Both the position numbers and the translations under genes were made by a program. Shown here in pieces: positions 45,647 to 54,096 of a stretch of DNA of 64,000 bases; position 1 is the first letter of the stretch; each line of letters starts with the position of its first letter. This stretch comes from Sphingomonadales bacterium. Lineage in GTDB: Bacteria > Pseudomonadota > Alphaproteobacteria > Sphingomonadales > Sphingomonadaceae. Below the pieces are notes generated by a model. That model was given only the letters and a program-made list of their open reading frames with translations. It had not been told where the DNA came from and ran no database searches. Where the stretch lies: positions 933,501 to 997,500 of the forward strand of contig JADJGU010000001.1 of NCBI GenBank assembly GCA_016707885.1. Direction: 5' to 3'.

Positions 45647-45692
45647 TCGAGATGTTCGCGTGTTTGGGAAGCGATATAAGGAGTACGGCAGC

Positions 45693-46175
45693 ATGGATTT
45701 GAGGGCGAGACCAGATGAAAAAGTGATTTTCACCTGCCGTGCCATCACGCTGGTTGCGCTTTCTTTGTGGGTGCTTTCGATGTTCCTGCCGGTGATTACT
45801 TTCGACAATGGGGGCATAGACACCATGTTAGATGGCGCCCACTTTCTAGAAAATGGCTGGGCGGGACCGATCATGTTGCAGTTCGGGTGGTATGCCAACC
45901 TATTGATGCTTCCCGCAGCCTATGCGGCAAGCCGGAACACTATCAAACCAAGAAAGCGGCATTTCATATTGGCAGCAGCCTTAATTGCGCTTTGGGGCAA
46001 CACCCTATTTCTGTCGTCGATCGCTGGCTATACTGGCGACGCACCCATTGTCAGATGGCATGCCGGCTATTTTAGCTGGATGGTGGCGACGGGAACTATG
46101 GGTGGCCTGTTGATGTGGCGCGCCATCAGGGCGCGCGCATCGCAACTCCATCCGCATCAGAATGACCAGGCATGA
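45693..46175 (+). CDS. small integral membrane protein
   Basis: A 160-residue protein with about four transmembrane segments: a short charged N-terminus, then ITLVALSLWVLSMFLPVITF, NLLMLPAAYAAS, ILAAALIALWGNTLFL and FSWMVATGTMGGLLMW. AAGGAG stands 9 bases before the ATG at 45693. The family is not recognised. It sits between the two DUF4189 genes, so a shared envelope function is possible. Confidence 0.65.
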   Translation: MDLRARPDEKVIFTCRAITLVALSLWVLSMFLPVITFDNGGIDTMLDGAHFLENGWAGPIMLQFGWYANLLMLPAAYAASRNTIKPRKRHFILAAALIALWGNTLFLSSIAGYTGDAPIVRWHAGYFSWMVATGTMGGLLMWRAIRARASQLHPHQNDQA

Positions 46176-46359
46176 AGCAGTGCGCTTTGCGGGATAACAA
46201 CCACGAGTGAAGCTCGCCGCCCGGGCAGCTGGGACGTAACGGCAAACCCGGACCCTGGTTCAGTAAGCGGCATCCGGCAGCAAGCTGGTACCGTCGGAGC
46301 AATGCACCGGTACATTGTCACAGCTTGTTCGGAAGCGGCCAAACTGCGATTTTGGGACC

Positions 46360-46845
46360 ATGCGTTGTCTCTTGCTATTCGGATTGTTGTTCGCCTTTGC
46401 GGGTCAGGCCAATGCGCAATGCAGATTGGGCTCAGGCCCGGATCATGGCGACGGCATTCCTTATTGTTCGCAGCCCGAAACCCAGCCACCCCCCGCGCCG
46501 CTGCCCAATTTGCCGCCACAATGGCAAGACTTCTCTGCCGCGGTCGCATGGGGTGAAAGCGAAAAGGGTGGCGCATTTGTCGGCGTTGGCAAATATTTCG
46601 ATGAACAAATGGCCCGAGAAACGGTGTTGGAAAAATGCCAGGTAGAAGGATGGGCGAATTGCGCGGTCGCAACTTCCATAACCAACGGTGTCATCGCGGT
46701 AGCGCGCGATAGCGAAAAGAAATTGCGCGTCCGTACCGACCTTAGCGAGCAAGCGGCGCGTCGTAATATTATCGCAAAATGCAAAGCTGAAGGCGTCACA
46801 TGCCGTGTGCTGGCCGTCGATGACGGATTACAGGAGTATTTCTGA
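46360..46845 (+). CDS. DUF4189 domain secreted protein
   Basis: A 161-residue secreted protein. ATG at 46360 begins a good signal peptide (LLLFGLLFAFAGQANA); an in-frame TTG further upstream does not. A Pro-rich linker (PETQPPPAPLPNLPP) precedes one DUF4189 module with VLEKCQVEGWANC and IIAKCKAEGVTC cysteine pairs. The stop abuts the ATG of the ankyrin gene (TGAATG), so the two are coupled. Function unknown. Confidence 0.75.
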   Translation: MRCLLLFGLLFAFAGQANAQCRLGSGPDHGDGIPYCSQPETQPPPAPLPNLPPQWQDFSAAVAWGESEKGGAFVGVGKYFDEQMARETVLEKCQVEGWANCAVATSITNGVIAVARDSEKKLRVRTDLSEQAARRNIIAKCKAEGVTCRVLAVDDGLQEYF

Positions 46846-47604
46846 ATGCGTGTCAAACATGAGGTGCTGTGCCGGGCCTCCTATGTGCTCGCGTTGATAT
46901 GGATATTGGCCAGCATCGCCTTCACTCCGTTGGAAGCGCGGAGGCGGCCGATTGCCCAGTTCGATCCGGCAACGACGGCGGTGCTGGCTGCGGCTCAATC
47001 GGGCGATTGGTATGCCCTGAACAAATTGCTGCCGCCTTGTTCACCGTTGCTGAAATCCACGGCGGATACAGGAATGACCTTGCTGCAATGGGCATTGGAA
47101 AATGACAAGGAAACGGCATTTCGACTTTTGCTCAAAGCTGGCGCAGATCCCGAACAACCCGGCCTGTTCGGCTACACCGTTATCCACGATGCGGCGCGGC
47201 ATCGGGATTCAAAATGGCTGAGAATTTTGCTGGATAATGCTGCCAGTCCGGATGTCCGAAACGCGGAAACGGGCACATTGCCGCTTTATGAAGCGCTGAT
47301 CGCCGACAGGGATGCGCAATTTGCCATGCTGATAGCGGCCAAAGCCAATCTTAAGCTGACCGACAGCGTCGGTAATACCCCGCTGCACATTGCCGGTCTG
47401 CTCAACAAGCCCTGGCATGCGCATTATCTTTTATTAGCAGGCGCCCCGCCTATGGCGCGGAACGCGCAAAAGCAGACGTTCCAGCGCTATTTATTCATGA
47501 CCAGAGACGCTCTGCTCAACCAGGCATCGCGTGAAGGACGGCAGAAAATCATCAAATATATACGTTCGAATAAAATCCCGATTGAGATTGATGTCTCTCT
47601 TTGA
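46846..47604 (+). CDS. ankyrin repeat protein, exported or membrane-anchored
   Basis: A 252-residue protein with an N-terminal hydrophobic segment (VLALIWILASIAFTPLEA) followed by ankyrin repeats from about residue 65 to 225, recognisable by GMTLLQWALENDKETAFRLLLKAGADPEQ, GYTVIHDAARHRDSKW and GNTPLHIAGL. Ankyrins mediate protein contacts. It is immediately downstream of a DUF4189 gene with no gap. The pair looks like a two-protein module at the cell envelope; its partner could be the DUF4189 protein. Confidence 0.82.
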   Translation: MRVKHEVLCRASYVLALIWILASIAFTPLEARRRPIAQFDPATTAVLAAAQSGDWYALNKLLPPCSPLLKSTADTGMTLLQWALENDKETAFRLLLKAGADPEQPGLFGYTVIHDAARHRDSKWLRILLDNAASPDVRNAETGTLPLYEALIADRDAQFAMLIAAKANLKLTDSVGNTPLHIAGLLNKPWHAHYLLLAGAPPMARNAQKQTFQRYLFMTRDALLNQASREGRQKIIKYIRSNKIPIEIDVSL

Positions 47605-47889
47605 ATGACTCCGACCAGAAGGAACGGAGGCATCGCGGTATAACCTGAACTGGTGAGCACCAAATATCGAGAGCAAGACCTTGGGTTACGTCATCTCAAG
47701 TTTGCAAACACGAACCGGCATTGGGCCCACGCATTTAAATATATTAGGGCAAAATCGCCCGTGACAAACGGCGTAATATAAGGCCTTTTGATTCAGGCTA
47801 CTTCTGCGGACTGTTGTGCATTTGGCAATGTATGGCAGCGGTGCGAACAGCGGCGGCGTAACGGGATATCACATCGGACAAGTGGAAAT
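47605..47889. other. intergenic region, nothing recognised
   Basis: An AT-rich 285-base stretch between the ankyrin and kinase genes. I saw no credible coding frame, no strong hairpin followed by T, and no repeat shared with other regions. It should contain the kinase promoter; an exact promoter is not proposed. Confidence 0.5.
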
Positions 47890-49590
47890 ATGGACCGGCA
47901 AACAGCAAAAGCAATCGCTTCCCCGGACATATATGAGGAGCATCGTGCCGAGTTGAGCCAAGCAAAGGTTCGGCTTTGGGTCGTTATGGCGTCAGCTTTA
48001 TATGTCATATTGCGTTGGGCCGTCGTTGACGGGCCAATTCCACTTCCAGCCGACTATGCCTTCATCATCCTGCCGTTACCCACAGAGGTCGCTGTGCGTT
48101 GGTTGTTGATGTGCGCTGGATTCGGCGCTTTCGCGCTGCTGCTGCTGCTGCATGTCCAACGATATCCTGGTCATTTTCGCTGGCGCAGAATCGGGGCTAT
48201 GGTCATTGAATATAGTACATATACTTATATTCTGATCGTCGGCGAACGTATCACAATGCCATTTTTCGCGCTCATCGTAGCGACCGCGTTGAGCAACGGC
48301 ATGCGTTTCGGAAGTCGTTACTTGATAATCGCCGCCATTTTTTCACAGGCATCCTTGGTAGTGATGTTAGCAGCCAGCCCGTTCTGGCGGGCCAATATCA
48401 GTGTGGCTCTGGCGTTCTCGATTATTGCGATTGCCCTGCCCGCTTATGCCTTCGCCCTGCTTCGGCAAACGGCCGAGGCACGCGACGCCGCCGTTGCGGC
48501 CATGCAGGCCAAGAGCAGGTTTCTGGCCCAGGCCAGCCATGATCTGCGCCAGCCGATCCACTCGATCGGCTATTATCTCGACATTTTGCGCAACACCCAC
48601 GGCAAGGCGGAAAGGCATGTGCTGCTCAACAGAATAGATCGCGCGCTGGGTTCGGTCTCGCGCCTGTTCAAATCCTTATTGGATATTGCCCATCTGGACA
48701 GCGGGACAGTCGAAGTCCGAGCAGAAGACATTGCATTGCAGCCCTTGCTGGCAGAGCTGGTGCAACAAAATAGCCAGATTGCGCAGTGGAACGACGTAGA
48801 ACTGCGCGCCGTACCGACCAGTCTCAACGTACATGCCGACCCGACGTTGCTGACCACAATGGTCCAAAACCTCTTGTCCAATGCGATCAAATATTCGCAC
48901 GGGTCGTCGGTCCTCATCGGCGTCCGCCGGAAAGGCCAGTCGCTGGCAATCGAAGTTTATGATCAGGGCATTGGTATCGCTGAAGACGATTTGCCGCATA
49001 TTTATGATGAATTTTATCGTGCGCATGTCGCAGGCGATCGCGATGCCGAAGGTGTAGGTTTGGGCCTGGCAATCGTAAACCGGTTAGCTCAACTTTCCGG
49101 TTTTGTTTTGAATTTGCGTTCCACGCGGGGGGTTGGAACAGTCGCCGGGCTCTACGGCATTCCCGTCATCACCCGCCACGTTGAAAGGAAAAGACGGGTG
49201 CGCACCGAAGCCCCGCAACCGCTATCCGGATTTCGCGTTATCCTGATCGAAGATGACCGCGACGTGCGCGACGCGACAGATGAATTGCTCCAACGCTGGG
49301 GCTGCCATGTTCAGGCACATCATGGAATGCCCGCCGATATAGAAATGGCGGACCTCATCATCGCCGATTTCGACTTGGGCAACCAGCTGTTGGGGACCGA
49401 GGTGATTCGTTCCATCCGAAAAGATTTAAGGCAGGCAATACCTGCAATTCTATTGACCGGACATGCCGATGCCAAAGTGAAGAAAATGGTCGACGGCGAC
49501 GATATCCAGATTTTTTCCAAGCCCGTCCAGCCTGCCAAGCTGAGGTCGATGTTATCAGCCCTGCGGATCGCCAACCGCGATGAGCCCTAA
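47890..49590 (+). CDS. hybrid sensor histidine kinase with C-terminal receiver
   Basis: A 566-residue membrane kinase. Residues 25-195 hold about six transmembrane helices with no periplasmic domain. The phosphoacceptor is His217 in FLAQASHDLRQP; the N box is Asn331 (NLLSNAIKYSHG), the G boxes are DQGIGI and GVGLGLAIV. A receiver domain follows from about 447 with Asp453/Asp454 acidic pocket and phosphoacceptor Asp493 (LIIADFDLG). The start at 47890 keeps the soluble N-terminus short. It converges on a LuxR-type regulator and is probably its cognate kinase. The ligand is unknown. Confidence 0.9.
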   Translation: MDRQTAKAIASPDIYEEHRAELSQAKVRLWVVMASALYVILRWAVVDGPIPLPADYAFIILPLPTEVAVRWLLMCAGFGAFALLLLLHVQRYPGHFRWRRIGAMVIEYSTYTYILIVGERITMPFFALIVATALSNGMRFGSRYLIIAAIFSQASLVVMLAASPFWRANISVALAFSIIAIALPAYAFALLRQTAEARDAAVAAMQAKSRFLAQASHDLRQPIHSIGYYLDILRNTHGKAERHVLLNRIDRALGSVSRLFKSLLDIAHLDSGTVEVRAEDIALQPLLAELVQQNSQIAQWNDVELRAVPTSLNVHADPTLLTTMVQNLLSNAIKYSHGSSVLIGVRRKGQSLAIEVYDQGIGIAEDDLPHIYDEFYRAHVAGDRDAEGVGLGLAIVNRLAQLSGFVLNLRSTRGVGTVAGLYGIPVITRHVERKRRVRTEAPQPLSGFRVILIEDDRDVRDATDELLQRWGCHVQAHHGMPADIEMADLIIADFDLGNQLLGTEVIRSIRKDLRQAIPAILLTGHADAKVKKMVDGDDIQIFSKPVQPAKLRSMLSALRIANRDEP

Positions 49591-50184
49591 CGCCATTGCG
49601 CGCGGGCCAAGCTGGTTTCTGCGCTGCACCTTCAGATTGCGCATCAATATCGACACATGATTGCGCACAGTGAAGTGCGAGAGGCCCAAATCGCGCGCGA
49701 TCAGTTTGTTCGGCTTATTGGCACATATTAAGCACAATATTTCATACTGTCTTGGCGTGAGCATCGGCTTTTCTAGTGCCGAGCCCTGGGTTGTCACGTT
49801 GACAACATATTCGCCCGCATGCACCGCCCGGATACCGTCCATAATCGCCCCGGATGTCAGGCCTTTGCCGAGAAAGCCGTCAGCCCCTGCATCAAGTAAT
49901 TGATCCGCGACATGCTGATCCTCAAGCATGGTGAGTACAATCAGCGATGCTGCGGGAAACTCTTTGCGCAGTTTGCTGATAGACGATGGGCCTTCCATTC
50001 CTGGAAAGACCAGATCGAGTAGGAACATATCTGGCGATGGTCCGTTGCGCGCAGCGGATTGCGCATCGGGCAGATTGTCAAACCCAACCACGTCGGCTTC
50101 AGGAAACTCGGCTCGAAGACTCTGCACCAGCGCGTCCCGGAACAGGGGGTGGTCATCTGCGACAATGATGCGTTCTGCGTTCAT
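49555..50184 (-). CDS. LuxR/NarL family response regulator
   Basis: A 209-residue two-domain regulator: receiver (acidic pair Asp10-Asp11, phosphoacceptor Asp57 in MFLLDLVFPGM, Lys in GFLGKGL) and a C-terminal LuxR-type HTH (LTPRQYEILCLICANKPNKLIARDLGLSHFTVRNHV, without the usual Glu). Its 3' end overlaps the kinase gene by 36 bases in convergent orientation. ATGTACTAGT (reverse strand) lies about 75 bases upstream of its start, consistent with autoregulation. Target genes are inferred, not shown. Confidence 0.9.
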   Translation of the reverse strand: MNAERIIVADDHPLFRDALVQSLRAEFPEADVVGFDNLPDAQSAARNGPSPDMFLLDLVFPGMEGPSSISKLRKEFPAASLIVLTMLEDQHVADQLLDAGADGFLGKGLTSGAIMDGIRAVHAGEYVVNVTTQGSALEKPMLTPRQYEILCLICANKPNKLIARDLGLSHFTVRNHVSILMRNLKVQRRNQLGPRAMALGLIAVGDPQG

Positions 50185-50259
50185 TTATTGGAGCCTTGTC
50201 CCAAACAATAAGCGGGTCATACAAAGCATCATGGACGTTGAGAGTACTCGTTCAAGCAA

Positions 50260-50269
50260 ACTAGTACAT
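50260..50269. promoter_or_regulatory. ATGTACTAGT motif upstream of LuxR-type regulator
   Basis: Read on the minus strand this is ATGTACTAGT, identical in ten bases to the motifs at 24305-24314 and 25917-25926. It lies 76 bases before the regulator start. A second palindrome, GAGTACTC, follows at 50242-50249, with centres 19 bases apart. Confidence 0.45.
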
Positions 50270-50413
50270 ATAAACACTGGAATTGCTGGCAAATCTGAAC
50301 GGCTATGTTGCTTCCGCCGAACAGTGCTTCTGCAAACCGAATGGGCCTGCCTGCGGAAACAAAACGATTTCTATTCGCGTCTTAGGCGCTGAAAAGCAAT
50401 GCTTTCAAGAAAA

Positions 50414-50500
50414 TGGTGCGGTCAAGAAGACTCGAACTTCCACGGGCTTTCGCCCACAACGACCTCAACGTTGCGCGTCTACCAATTCCGCCATGACCGC
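50414..50500 (-). tRNA. tRNA-Leu (anticodon GAG)
   Basis: A complete class II tRNA on the minus strand: acceptor GCGGTCA with TGACCGC and encoded CCA, the long variable arm GTGGGCGAAAGCCCG, anticodon stem CAACG/CGTTG and loop TTGAGGT giving anticodon GAG. Its 3' end faces the AT-rich accessory region to the left. Confidence 0.96.
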
Positions 50501-50711
50501 ACTCGCCCTGACAGGTAGGAGCGCGCCACTAGCAAAAGGCCGTTGCAGGCGCAACCGCTATATCCATGATAATTTCCGGCTGTTTATGTGTCACAATTCG
50601 GGGCGGAATTGTACTGGGCTTCATATTTCGGGTCTGCTTGAATCCTGACTCCTAGGATTAACCCTCTTTTTCGGTTGCGACCAAAGGTTAACAGATAGTT
50701 AAAGCGGTGCG

Positions 50712-50909
50712 ATGTTCGTGCTGCTTTACCTATTGGTCACTCAGGCCCCCGAAGCACCGCCATCGCGCGCGCAAGCTGTTGTGACAGCTTCGGTCACGAT
50801 CATCCAGCCCGAGGTGATTGATCCTTTTGAAGCAGTCTCGTCAAACAGGGATCGCCCGCGTCGACAGGTCCGCCACCGCGAAGGCGTAAAGCTGATCGAA
50901 TTTTATTGA
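50712..50909 (+). CDS. small hypothetical protein
   Basis: A 65-residue protein with a short hydrophobic start (MFVLLYLLVTQAP) and a basic C-terminal half (RDRPRRQVRHREGVKLIEFY). It has no recognised family and no clear ribosome site, so it may not be real; the codon use and neat end just before the convergent zinc-ribbon gene favour it modestly. Confidence 0.4.
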   Translation: MFVLLYLLVTQAPEAPPSRAQAVVTASVTIIQPEVIDPFEAVSSNRDRPRRQVRHREGVKLIEFY

Positions 50910-50916
50910 AAAGATC

Positions 50917-51786
50917 TTAGCCGTCTATGGCCCAGCCAACGCTGATCCGTGAGGCGGCGAGCGGAACATCGCGGCGTAACTGGCTGAAATCCACCTTGCC
51001 GCCAGGGGCCAATGTGCGCACCGGCGCCTTCATCGTCCAGCTATACACCGATCGGCCGCTCGCATCCTTCAGCGTCACCAGAAGTTCGGGGACACGTTGC
51101 GGACGCGACGTGGGGTTCACAATAGAACCGCTTGCAATGAAGTAAGGCGATCCATCGGCATCGCGACCCAGTTCAAGATTATCGTGCAGTTCGATTTTGA
51201 GATCGGGTTCCTGCCCGCTGGCCGCGAAACTGTTTTCGAGCCAGCCATAATGCCAGGTCGCCGCCGCCAGCGCCGCGATGACTATTGCAAAAGCGACCGC
51301 TGCATAGGTCATCAATCTGGCCGGGTTGCGCCTCGGACGGAAGGGCGGTTCGTGCGCAAACTGGCTGCGCACGATTTCAGGTTCGGGCGGGGCGACATAG
51401 ACCGGTGCCGGAGGCACATCTTGAAAGGCAGGTCTATCGAAAGACGGCGGTATTGGTGTTTCGGCGGGAGCCGCATCTGGCTCAGGTCGGTCAAGCGCAG
51501 AAAATCCAGGTCTTACGAGCGGCGCATCGGGTTCAACGGCGACTGAACCAGCGGTATCGTCCACCACTTCGGAAGGGGCGCTGCCAGCGGGCTCAGATTC
51601 TGCAGGCTGTGGAGCCGCTTCGGGCGGAGCGACAAACGCCGGCGCCGGAGGAGCCGGGGGCGTTGCGGTCCCTTGCTGGAACCAGCTGTGACGGCAATTG
51701 GCGCAACGTACTTGCCTGCCGGCCGCGCCTATAGCGCCGTCGGGAACGACATAGCGGGTGCGACATTCCGGACAAATCAGCAGCAT
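50917..51786 (-). CDS. zinc-ribbon (MJ0042-type) protein with DUF3426-like C-terminus
   Basis: A 289-residue protein beginning MLLICPECRTRYVV with zinc ligands Cys5, Cys8, Cys28 and Cys31 (VRCANCRHSW), the MJ0042 ribbon. A long Pro/Ala-rich spacer is followed by one membrane helix (LMTYAAVAFAIVIAALAAATWHY) and a beta-rich C-terminal domain of DUF3426 style (VTLKDASGRSVYSWTMKAPVRTL). The start at 51786 matches the ribbon start. It is divergent from ftsE, a position I recall for this family in sphingomonads. Function unknown. Confidence 0.82.
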   Translation of the reverse strand: MLLICPECRTRYVVPDGAIGAAGRQVRCANCRHSWFQQGTATPPAPPAPAFVAPPEAAPQPAESEPAGSAPSEVVDDTAGSVAVEPDAPLVRPGFSALDRPEPDAAPAETPIPPSFDRPAFQDVPPAPVYVAPPEPEIVRSQFAHEPPFRPRRNPARLMTYAAVAFAIVIAALAAATWHYGWLENSFAASGQEPDLKIELHDNLELGRDADGSPYFIASGSIVNPTSRPQRVPELLVTLKDASGRSVYSWTMKAPVRTLAPGGKVDFSQLRRDVPLAASRISVGWAIDG

Positions 51787-51943
51787 GCCCCCATAAACAT
51801 CACCGATTCGCACGATGCAAGTAGGTCAAGCGATTATACTGTGGAATGGCTGCGCTTTATCGTTGCGACGCACCGCCCTGCCCCAAGACATTTGCCAAAC
51901 ATCCCTTTGCGCGCACGCGCCAGATGTGCAATGCGCTGCAGCG

Positions 51944-52657
51944 ATGCAAAGCGTTGCCGAATTCGACAATGTAGGCCTGCGATACGGCACGGGGGCAGAG
52001 ACGCTGACCGACGTCAGCTTTCGGCTGTTTCCGGGCAGTTTCTATTTTCTAACCGGAGCGTCAGGCGCAGGCAAAACATCCCTCCTGAAACTGCTGTATC
52101 TTGCCCATCGGCCCAGTCGCGGCGTGATCCGCATGTTTGGCGAGGATCTGGTCAACATGCCACGCGCGAGGTTGCCTGGATTCCGGCGACGCATCGGCGT
52201 TGTTTTTCAGGATTTCCGTCTGGTCCCGCACCTGACCGCTTTCGACAATATCGCCCTGCCGCTGCGCATCGCGGGCATTTCCGAGCGTGATCTGGAAGGC
52301 CCCGTCAATGAAATGCTGGCATGGATCGGCTTGACCGAACGCGCCGATGCAAGACCGGCTACGTTATCGGGCGGAGAACAGCAGCGGGTCGCCATTGCCC
52401 GCGCCGTCATCGGTAGGCCGGAAATATTGGTAGCAGATGAACCGACCGGCAATGTCGATCCAGATATGGCTTTGCGCCTGTTGAAATTGTTCGCCGCGCT
52501 CAACCGGTTGGGCACCACCGTCATTGTAGCCACGCACGATATTCACCTGTTGCAGGAAATCGAAGGTGCCCAGATGATGCGGCTCGACAAGGGCAGGCTG
52601 TCTGACCCGACCGGATCGCTCAAGCACCCGCCGCGTCCGCTGGTGCTGCGGAACTAG
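51944..52657 (+). CDS. ftsE: cell division ATP-binding protein FtsE
   Basis: A 237-residue ABC ATPase. Walker A is TGASGAGKTS (Lys44), the Q loop is VFQDFRLVPHL, the signature is LSGGEQQR (141-148) and Walker B is ILVADEPTGN (Asp165, Glu166). FtsE-specific wording such as FRRRIGVVFQDFRL fits. With FtsX it couples ATP hydrolysis at the division septum to periplasmic murein hydrolase activation. The start MQSVAEFDNV at 51944 is preferred to an upstream start that adds 43 atypical residues. ftsX follows after 9 bases. Confidence 0.92.
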   Translation: MQSVAEFDNVGLRYGTGAETLTDVSFRLFPGSFYFLTGASGAGKTSLLKLLYLAHRPSRGVIRMFGEDLVNMPRARLPGFRRRIGVVFQDFRLVPHLTAFDNIALPLRIAGISERDLEGPVNEMLAWIGLTERADARPATLSGGEQQRVAIARAVIGRPEILVADEPTGNVDPDMALRLLKLFAALNRLGTTVIVATHDIHLLQEIEGAQMMRLDKGRLSDPTGSLKHPPRPLVLRN

Positions 52658-52666
52658 GGGCAGCAC

Positions 52667-53563
52667 ATGCGTCTGCCCTTCACCATCGCCGCGCACGACC
52701 GCAAGCTGATCCCCGACGGACGCTTTACCGGCGCGATGCCGTGGGTCATGGCTATCATGATCTTTCTAACGCTTTTGGCCGCGGCTGCCGCGCTAGTCCT
52801 AGCCCATGCGGCAAGCAAGGGCGGTACAGAGCTTTCGCGTCAGGCCACTGCACAGATCCTCGATGACGACCCGGGCGCACGCCAATATCAGCAAAACCGT
52901 GTTGCCACCCAGCTGGAAAAAATGCCCGGTGTGGCAAGCGCCGACGTCGTCCCTGATGAAGAGGCGAGAGCCTTGCTTGAGCCCTGGCTGGGTCAAGCAG
53001 CAAGCGATGCTGACATTCCCGTGCCTGCCTTGATTGATATCGAGTTTGTCACCACCCCCAGCCGCGAAAGGCTGGCAGCAATGCAAAGGGAGCTTTCGCG
53101 CATAGCGCCAACCATCCGCATCGATGGCAATGCAGGCTGGTTGCAACCCTGGTTCGGATTGATGCGATCGCTGCTGCTGCTGGCGGGTGGGATTGTTCTG
53201 CTGCTGCTGTTAGCCACAGCGGCGACTGTGGCGCTTGCCGTGCGCGGTGCTCTCAACACGCACCGCTCGACGATTGAAATCATGCACATGATGGGGTCAA
53301 CCGATCTGCAGGCGGCACGCCTTTTCCAGCGCCGCGTCGCACTGGACGCGCTGTTCGGCGGTGTGGTCGGGTTGATGGGGGCGGCTGTTATCCTGCTGCT
53401 ATTGCAAGAGCGTTTTGCCACGCTTGAGCCAGGCCTGCTCGCCGGGGCGGCAATGCCACTCTATGGCTGGCTGCTCTTGCTGTTGATACCTGCGGCGGTT
53501 ACTACATTGTCGATGGCGATGGCGCGCTGGACAGTGCTGTCGACGCTAAAGAAAATGCTATGA
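52667..53563 (+). CDS. ftsX: cell division protein FtsX
   Basis: A 298-residue membrane partner of FtsE. It has an N-terminal transmembrane segment (MIFLTLLAAAAALVLAHAA), a periplasmic loop, and three C-terminal helices including LLLLAGGIVLLLLLATAATVALAV and the ILLLLQERFATL region; the ABC2/FtsX pattern HRSTIEIMHMMGSTD is clear. It is co-transcribed with ftsE and its stop overlaps the next gene by 4 bases. Alphaproteobacterial FtsX proteins are divergent in sequence but keep this topology. Confidence 0.88.
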   Translation: MRLPFTIAAHDRKLIPDGRFTGAMPWVMAIMIFLTLLAAAAALVLAHAASKGGTELSRQATAQILDDDPGARQYQQNRVATQLEKMPGVASADVVPDEEARALLEPWLGQAASDADIPVPALIDIEFVTTPSRERLAAMQRELSRIAPTIRIDGNAGWLQPWFGLMRSLLLLAGGIVLLLLLATAATVALAVRGALNTHRSTIEIMHMMGSTDLQAARLFQRRVALDALFGGVVGLMGAAVILLLLQERFATLEPGLLAGAAMPLYGWLLLLLIPAAVTTLSMAMARWTVLSTLKKML

Positions 53564-54090
53564 TAAGACGGATCCTCTCCCTCATCCTGTTAATCTGGAT
53601 GCTCGGCTTTGCCGGATTTGCGCTGTTCCTGCCGCAACCCGCCGCGCTTGACCGCACCGATGCTGTGGTCGTGCTGACAGGCGGAGCCAAGAGGATCGAC
53701 CGGGGGCTGGAGGTTATCGAAAAGGGCAAGGCGCGCCGCATGCTGATTTCGGGCGTCGATCTCGACGTGAAGCCAGCCGAGCTCGCCGCCGAATATAAAC
53801 GCCCGATAAAGCTGTTCAATTGTTGCATCGATCTGGGCTTCAGAGCCGTCGACACCCGCTCGAATGCGCTTGAAACCGCACGCTGGGTTGCGCGCAACAA
53901 GGTGCAGTCGCTGCGGCTGGTGACGCATGACTGGCATATGCGCCGGGCGATGCTGGAAATCTCGATTGCCTTGCCCGACGATGTTGAGGTGATCCCCGAC
54001 GCCGTTCCCAGCCAGCCGACGCTGCAAGTCCTGTTTCGCGAATATAACAAATATTGGTTGCGCGGGATTGCCGCAATCGCGGGGCTCTGA
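53560..54090 (+). CDS. YdcF family (DUF218) protein
   Basis: A 176-residue protein with one N-terminal membrane segment and a DUF218 domain: DAVVVLTGGAKRIDRGLEVIEKGKA, then ISGVD and a VTHDWHMRRAMLEI segment. YdcF/SanA-like proteins bind nucleotides and affect envelope properties; the precise reaction is unknown. It overlaps ftsX and is 6 bases from plsC, so it belongs to the ftsE-ftsX-ydcF-plsC operon. Confidence 0.88.
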   Translation: MIRRILSLILLIWMLGFAGFALFLPQPAALDRTDAVVVLTGGAKRIDRGLEVIEKGKARRMLISGVDLDVKPAELAAEYKRPIKLFNCCIDLGFRAVDTRSNALETARWVARNKVQSLRLVTHDWHMRRAMLEISIALPDDVEVIPDAVPSQPTLQVLFREYNKYWLRGIAAIAGL

Positions 54091-54096
54091 CGCCTG

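Noticed and set aside
44747..46316. Shared GCACCGGTACAT 12-mer upstream of the two DUF4189 genes
   Set aside because: It occurs once before each gene (near 44752 and 46304), but the flanks differ and the placement relative to starts is inconsistent; kept as a coincidence unless found elsewhere.
41948..50414. Possible tRNA-Leu-integrated genomic island (AT-rich block with the tRNA 3' end facing it)
   Set aside because: No integrase gene and no direct repeat of the tRNA 3' end were found near 41.9-42.1 kb, so the island border is not supported.
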